In this document: in pieces, positions 6,502-7,381 of the stretch | How positions within the stretch are numbered: the stretch's first letter is position 1 | Layout of the letters: each line of letters begins with the position of its first letter | NCBI GenBank assembly: GCA_030600975.1 | Contig: JAUVUL010000076.1 | Location: forward strand, 1-7,381 | DNA: 7,381 bases | DNA from: Candidatus Aegiribacteria sp. | Lineage (GTDB): Bacteria; Fermentibacterota; Fermentibacteria; Fermentibacterales; JCC-6 | Reading direction: 5' to 3' | Position numbers and translations under genes: made by a program | Notes under the pieces: generated by a model | The model's input: only the letters and a program-made list of their open reading frames with translations | What the model was told of the DNA's origin: nothing | Database searches by the model: none

Positions 6502-6510
6502 CTGGTTATG
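6493..6510. other. Junction between two unlike sequences (probable chimera point)
   Basis: To the left, minus-strand coding sequence for DUF72 is recognisable up to about 6493-6501. To the right, plus-strand coding sequence for a peptidoglycan-binding-like domain is recognisable from 6504. The two run towards each other, tail into body, with no start codon, promoter, ribosome site or terminator between them. Codon habits also change here. I see no insertion-sequence end or tRNA. A false join in assembly, or an amplification chimera, fits best; a true rearrangement cannot be ruled out from sequence alone. Confidence 0.75.
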
Positions 6511-7381
6511 AGACCGAATACTTTGGTCCTTTGACTAAAGGAGGAGTTGTTAAATTCCAGGACAAATACTATGAAGCAACATTAGCTCCATGGGGACTTA
6601 CAGCTGGAACAGGTTTTGTTGGCTCTACAACTAGAGCGCAATTAAATCTTTTGGTAGCTGGAGGAGGTACTGGAGAAGTTGTTTGGGAAGAAGGAGAGGT
6701 AGTAGTTGAAGAAGGCGAAGAAGTAGTTGAAGAATTGCTTCCTTCTCAGATATTCAGCGCCATAGACTGTGTTACAGCAGGATATGAATGGTATGGAAGC
6801 GCTTGCCACAGTGTAGGCGGAACACCAGAAGAACCAGCTGAAGAAGAGGAAGAAGGAACAGCCACAGGAACTGGTTTAACAGTTGCTTTGGCAAGTGACA
6901 CACCTGTTGCCGCAACATTAGTTGCTGGTTCAGCTTACAATATTTTCACAAAAGTTAGTTTAACAGCTGGCTCTGACGGAGATGTAGAGGTTACTGGCTT
7001 TAAGGTAACCAGAACTGGTTACAGCAATGACAATGACTCTGCAGGCGTAATGATTGTGGATAGTTCAGGCGCAAGGCATGGCAATGTTGTAACATTCAGC
7101 GAAAGCGTTGCAACTATTAGTTTTGCCTCTGACCCAATTACTGTCACAGCAGGTACTACCGACTATGTGACCATTCAGGTCAACTTAGACGCTGGTAACG
7201 CTACTTCTGGGACAATAGCAATGGGTATTGCCGCAGACGCTGATGTAACCACAACAGCTGAAGTGACAGGAGCCCCTGTAACAGGAAATTTAATGGGATT
7301 GACTGCTTCTACTGGTATTCTTGGGTCATTAACAGTTGACGAGGTTTTGATTTCAGCAACTACCAGAAATGTTGATTTAGG
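6504..7381 (+). CDS. Surface-layer-like protein with peptidoglycan-binding domain, internal part (Patescibacteria-type)
   Basis: The frame is open from 6489 to the window's end (no stop), and recognisable protein starts at 6504; both ends are missing. Numbering from 6504 (292 residues), residues 1-50 form the second half of a peptidoglycan-binding-like domain: EYFGPLTKGGVVKFQDKY (5-22), APWGLTAGTGFVG (28-40), TTRAQLNLL (42-50). Residues 58-77 are a Val/Glu-rich linker, 85-104 a small segment with C89 and C101, and 109-117 a second Glu run. From about 121 a Thr/Val/Ala/Gly-rich beta-sandwich domain begins and ends near a TGAPVTGNLMGL-like boundary, after which another domain starts. This order is characteristic of long exported envelope proteins of Parcubacteria and relatives (family knowledge, not searched). 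The role is probably structural at the cell surface. Codon use differs from the left piece. Confidence 0.75.
6702..6734 (+). repeat. Short direct repeat encoding the VVEE linker
   Basis: The 12-base unit GTAGTTGAAGAA occurs at 6702-6713 and again at 6723-6734, in frame, each coding VVEE. The surrounding stretch from about 6675 also alternates Val and Glu codons. It looks like slippage-type growth of an acidic linker between two domains, not a mobile element. Confidence 0.7.

Noticed and set aside
6486..6510. A native start for the plus-strand envelope gene near the junction.
   Set aside because: The frame enters mid-domain, a stop lies at 6486-6488, no ATG/GTG/TTG in frame lies between there and the domain, and no ribosome site is present.
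6493..6510. Insertion-sequence or integrase-mediated joining.
   Set aside because: No transposase, terminal repeat pair, target duplication, tRNA end or integrase gene is visible on either side.

Overview
The window is two unlike pieces of DNA joined near position 6500. The left piece (1 to about 6500) reads as a diderm (Gram-negative) bacterial chromosome. It encodes an outer-membrane porin, lipoproteins with signal peptides, and a prepilin peptidase. Its genes are tightly packed with clear Shine-Dalgarno sites, and in four of them the site sits 7 nt from the likely start. Arginine is often AGG/AGA and leucine CTT/CTG. I cannot name the phylum with confidence. The right piece (about 6504 to 7381) has a different codon style (TTA/TTG, GTT/GTA, ACA, GCT/GCA, GAA). 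Its protein architecture is typical of surface-layer-like proteins of Patescibacteria (CPR).

Layout of the left piece. Positions 1-388 (minus) hold the N-terminus of a porin with its own sigma70-type promoter at 511-539. Reading away from it on the plus strand are a type IV prepilin peptidase (580-1410) and, one base after its stop, a Nudix hydrolase (1412-1903). From about 6501 down to 1958 everything is on the minus strand and forms one compact operon-like run. In transcription order it is the C-terminal end of a DUF72 (YecE-like) protein, a beta-propeller lipoprotein, a YcaQ/AlkX-type DNA glycosylase, an AlkD-family DNA glycosylase, and a predicted exported or lipoprotein alkaline-phosphatase-superfamily ('sulfatase') enzyme. 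Gaps are 2 to 27 nt and one pair overlaps.

The main biological interest is that two DNA glycosylases of different folds share overlapping ends. Both belong to families known for bulky or crosslinking N-alkyl adducts. The 'sulfatase' has threonine where the formylglycine cysteine/serine should be, so sulfate-ester chemistry is doubtful.

The right piece carries one open reading frame with no start or stop inside the window: a peptidoglycan-binding-like domain, two Glu-rich linkers, and a Thr/Val/Ala-rich beta-sandwich domain. It begins exactly where the oppositely oriented DUF72 gene is cut off. The simplest reading is a metagenome assembly or amplification chimera, with real horizontal insertion as the less likely alternative. 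I found no RNA genes, CRISPR arrays, insertion sequences or convincing terminators.
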